This document shows positions 62,941-64,000 of a stretch of DNA of 64,000 nucleotides, in pieces. Every line of letters begins with the position of its first letter. The first letter of the stretch is position 1. The position numbers and the translations under genes are program-made. The DNA lies in the NCBI GenBank assembly GCA_020631075.1, contig JAHDHX010000003.1:124001-188000 (forward strand), written 5' to 3'. The DNA comes from Candidatus Altimarinota bacterium (GTDB lineage Bacteria; Patescibacteriota; Gracilibacteria; UBA4473). The notes beneath the pieces were generated by a model. The model saw only the letters and a list, made by a program, of their open reading frames with translations, was not told where the DNA came from and did no database searches.

Positions 62941-64000
62941 TCCTAACGAGCATACTCATTTTCCGCCATATTTCCACCATCGCCAAGGTATCCAACTCGC
63001 AGTATTTCAGCAGAGCTGATCTTGTTTCTTCCGCTTCTGTTTCGGATTTTTCACCTTGCATAACTTTGTACCACTCGGTCATAGCCATAGCACCATTCTG
63101 CACATCAAGATCTTTGTAAGTTAGTTCAGGGCAGAGAATGGGCAGAACCGCCTTAATCGAAGCACTGCCTTTGAATCGCGGATCAACATAGAGCTGCGTG
63201 GAAAATATCTCCATCAGGTCAAAGACTCGAGCGTTTATATCTTTTAAGAAATGATCATAGAGCGGATACCGCACCGCCATCTCTTTGTTCCGCCCACATT
63301 CAAAGCCTTTATTCCACACAATCACACTGCCATCATCAGATTCAATATCTTTTGCGAGGTGTCGTACCAGCTCTTTTGCGGGATCTGTGCGTGCAAATGA
63401 TAAGAACTCTTTGTGTTCTAGATCTCCGTCAGATTCACGCAGGATATGCAATGAATATTGGAACGGTACTGGCTGGTACGGTTGGTACCCATCAAAATTG
63501 GGGATGGCGTAATTAAAGGTCTCGTAGTCAAGAAAGTAGAGCGGATAAACCAATTCATCGAGACGCTCTTGGATCAGGCTGTGACAAATGAGCGGGACAC
63601 CAGACTTGGCTACGTCGACTTGCAAGGTTTGCTTTTCACTCAGCTCAAAATCCTCAGGTACATCGTGCACGTCTATGATCCCTTGCTCCAGCAGGTCTCT
63701 TCGTTTCGGCTTATGTAAGCGTGAAATATTGTAAATGCTGTAATCGGGCAGATCGTTGTAAGACACAATCGAGCACGGGCAATCTCCAGGTTTGCAATCC
63801 AAATGCTGTTTTTTCTTTTTCGGCACATGTGGTGAGATTATAACCTTCTTCGCCTCCGCCATTTTGAAGCTGACTTCTTGCCATAAATCTTGCACACCTT
63901 CTGTCATTGGCACCACTTGTGCCAATTCTTCCACTACTATGTCGCCTTCGCGCACATATTCAGGATTCAGAAGAATGAGAGAGCTCTCTCCCATAGCGAA
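62924..64000 (-). CDS. DUF2779 protein (5' end outside window)
   Basis: The frame is open to the window edge, so the N-terminus is missing; the first ATG inside is at 63994. The visible ~358 residues hold a short Cys-containing part (HLDCKPGDCPC, a Cas4/RecB-like Cys cluster) and the DUF2779 domain, with YFLDYETFNYAIPNFDGYQP, VPFQYSLHIL, GSASIKAVLPILCPELTY and LLKYCELDTLAMVEIW. The acidic D-x-E and later D match a DnaQ/RNase H-like exonuclease fold. DUF2779 proteins usually combine a RecB-type nuclease N-terminus with this domain. It is the first visible gene of the SNF2-DUF3800 unit. Confidence 0.88.
   Translation of the reverse strand, partial: FAMGESSLILLNPEYVREGDIVVEELAQVVPMTEGVQDLWQEVSFKMAEAKKVIISPHVPKKKKQHLDCKPGDCPCSIVSYNDLPDYSIYNISRLHKPKRRDLLEQGIIDVHDVPEDFELSEKQTLQVDVAKSGVPLICHSLIQERLDELVYPLYFLDYETFNYAIPNFDGYQPYQPVPFQYSLHILRESDGDLEHKEFLSFARTDPAKELVRHLAKDIESDDGSVIVWNKGFECGRNKEMAVRYPLYDHFLKDINARVFDLMEIFSTQLYVDPRFKGSASIKAVLPILCPELTYKDLDVQNGAMAMTEWYKVMQGEKSETEAEETRSALLKYCELDTLAMVEIWRKMSMLVRNEKNN

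Larger units (their letters stand above)
50953..64000. mobile_element. Genomic island downstream of tRNA-Arg (right end outside window)
   Basis: Starting right after tRNA-Arg the sequence becomes AT-richer and codon choice shifts to A/T-ending codons. It contains two large serine recombinases followed by restriction-modification and helicase genes, all on the minus strand. A tRNA border, recombinases and defence cargo are the usual signs of an integrated island. The far attachment site is not in the window. Confidence 0.65.

Noticed and set aside
54138-64000. Assignment of the island to BREX or DISARM
   Set aside because: The marker genes (pglZ, brxC; drmA, drmB, drmC) are absent; only a SNF2 helicase and a methylase are shared.

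Overview
The window looks like a chromosomal segment of a Patescibacteria (CPR) type bacterium. The reasons are an archaeal-style radical-SAM/GNAT Elp3, an alanyl-tRNA synthetase that stops right after its editing domain, VanW, VirB2/TrbC-like secreted proteins, SLH-domain surface proteins, and many starts without a Shine-Dalgarno sequence. The lineage below phylum level cannot be read from the sequence. TGA ends many genes at family-appropriate lengths, so UGA is a stop codon and the recoded Gracilibacteria/Absconditabacteria code does not apply.

Layout. Positions 1-10345 hold a long minus-strand envelope cluster. In transcription order it contains a DUF4105 protein, a DPM/ALG5-type glycosyltransferase, a PBP1C-like protein that has lost its catalytic motifs, a small AT-rich orphan, a membrane-anchored exported protein, a MotA/TolQ/ExbB-like protein, a TolR/ExbD-like partner, a second family-2 glycosyltransferase and a GT-C-like polytopic protein that leaves the window. 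Positions 10477-15573 encode a giant exported protein with eleven cysteine-bearing repeats, SLH modules and a C-terminal sortase-like domain. Positions 15736-22879 carry VanW, tRNA-Gln(UUG), guaB, a Met-rich secreted protein and alaS. An AT-rich two-gene insertion with a KAP P-loop NTPase (23297-25527) sits directly behind gyrB.

Positions 25533-50665 are GC-rich core genome. They hold gyrB, folP, tmk, folD, rnhB, pcrA, murC, a DUF2177 protein, two VirB2-like exported proteins, elp3, nrdB, gyrA, fusA and an M23 peptidase with SLH repeats. nrdB is predicted to be class Ic (Phe at the radical-Tyr site) and is preceded by two NrdR-box-like palindromes. Many genes have a -10 hexamer only 6-8 bases before their ATG, which suggests leaderless mRNAs.

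From tRNA-Arg(UCG) at 50876 onward the composition changes to AT-rich and the content becomes that of a genomic island. It has two paralogous large serine recombinases, then a minus-strand defence-type cluster: DUF2779 protein (partial), SNF2 helicase and DUF3800 protein in one unit, and type III Mod, Res and a small Rx4H (HEPN-like) protein in the next. The two units are separated by a bidirectional terminator and a mod promoter. The SNF2/DUF3800/DUF2779 plus Mod/Res/HEPN grouping is the best candidate in the window for an undescribed defence system. The SLH-sortase fusion and the ExbB/ExbD-like pair lacking the usual proton-carrying Asp are the most unusual envelope features.
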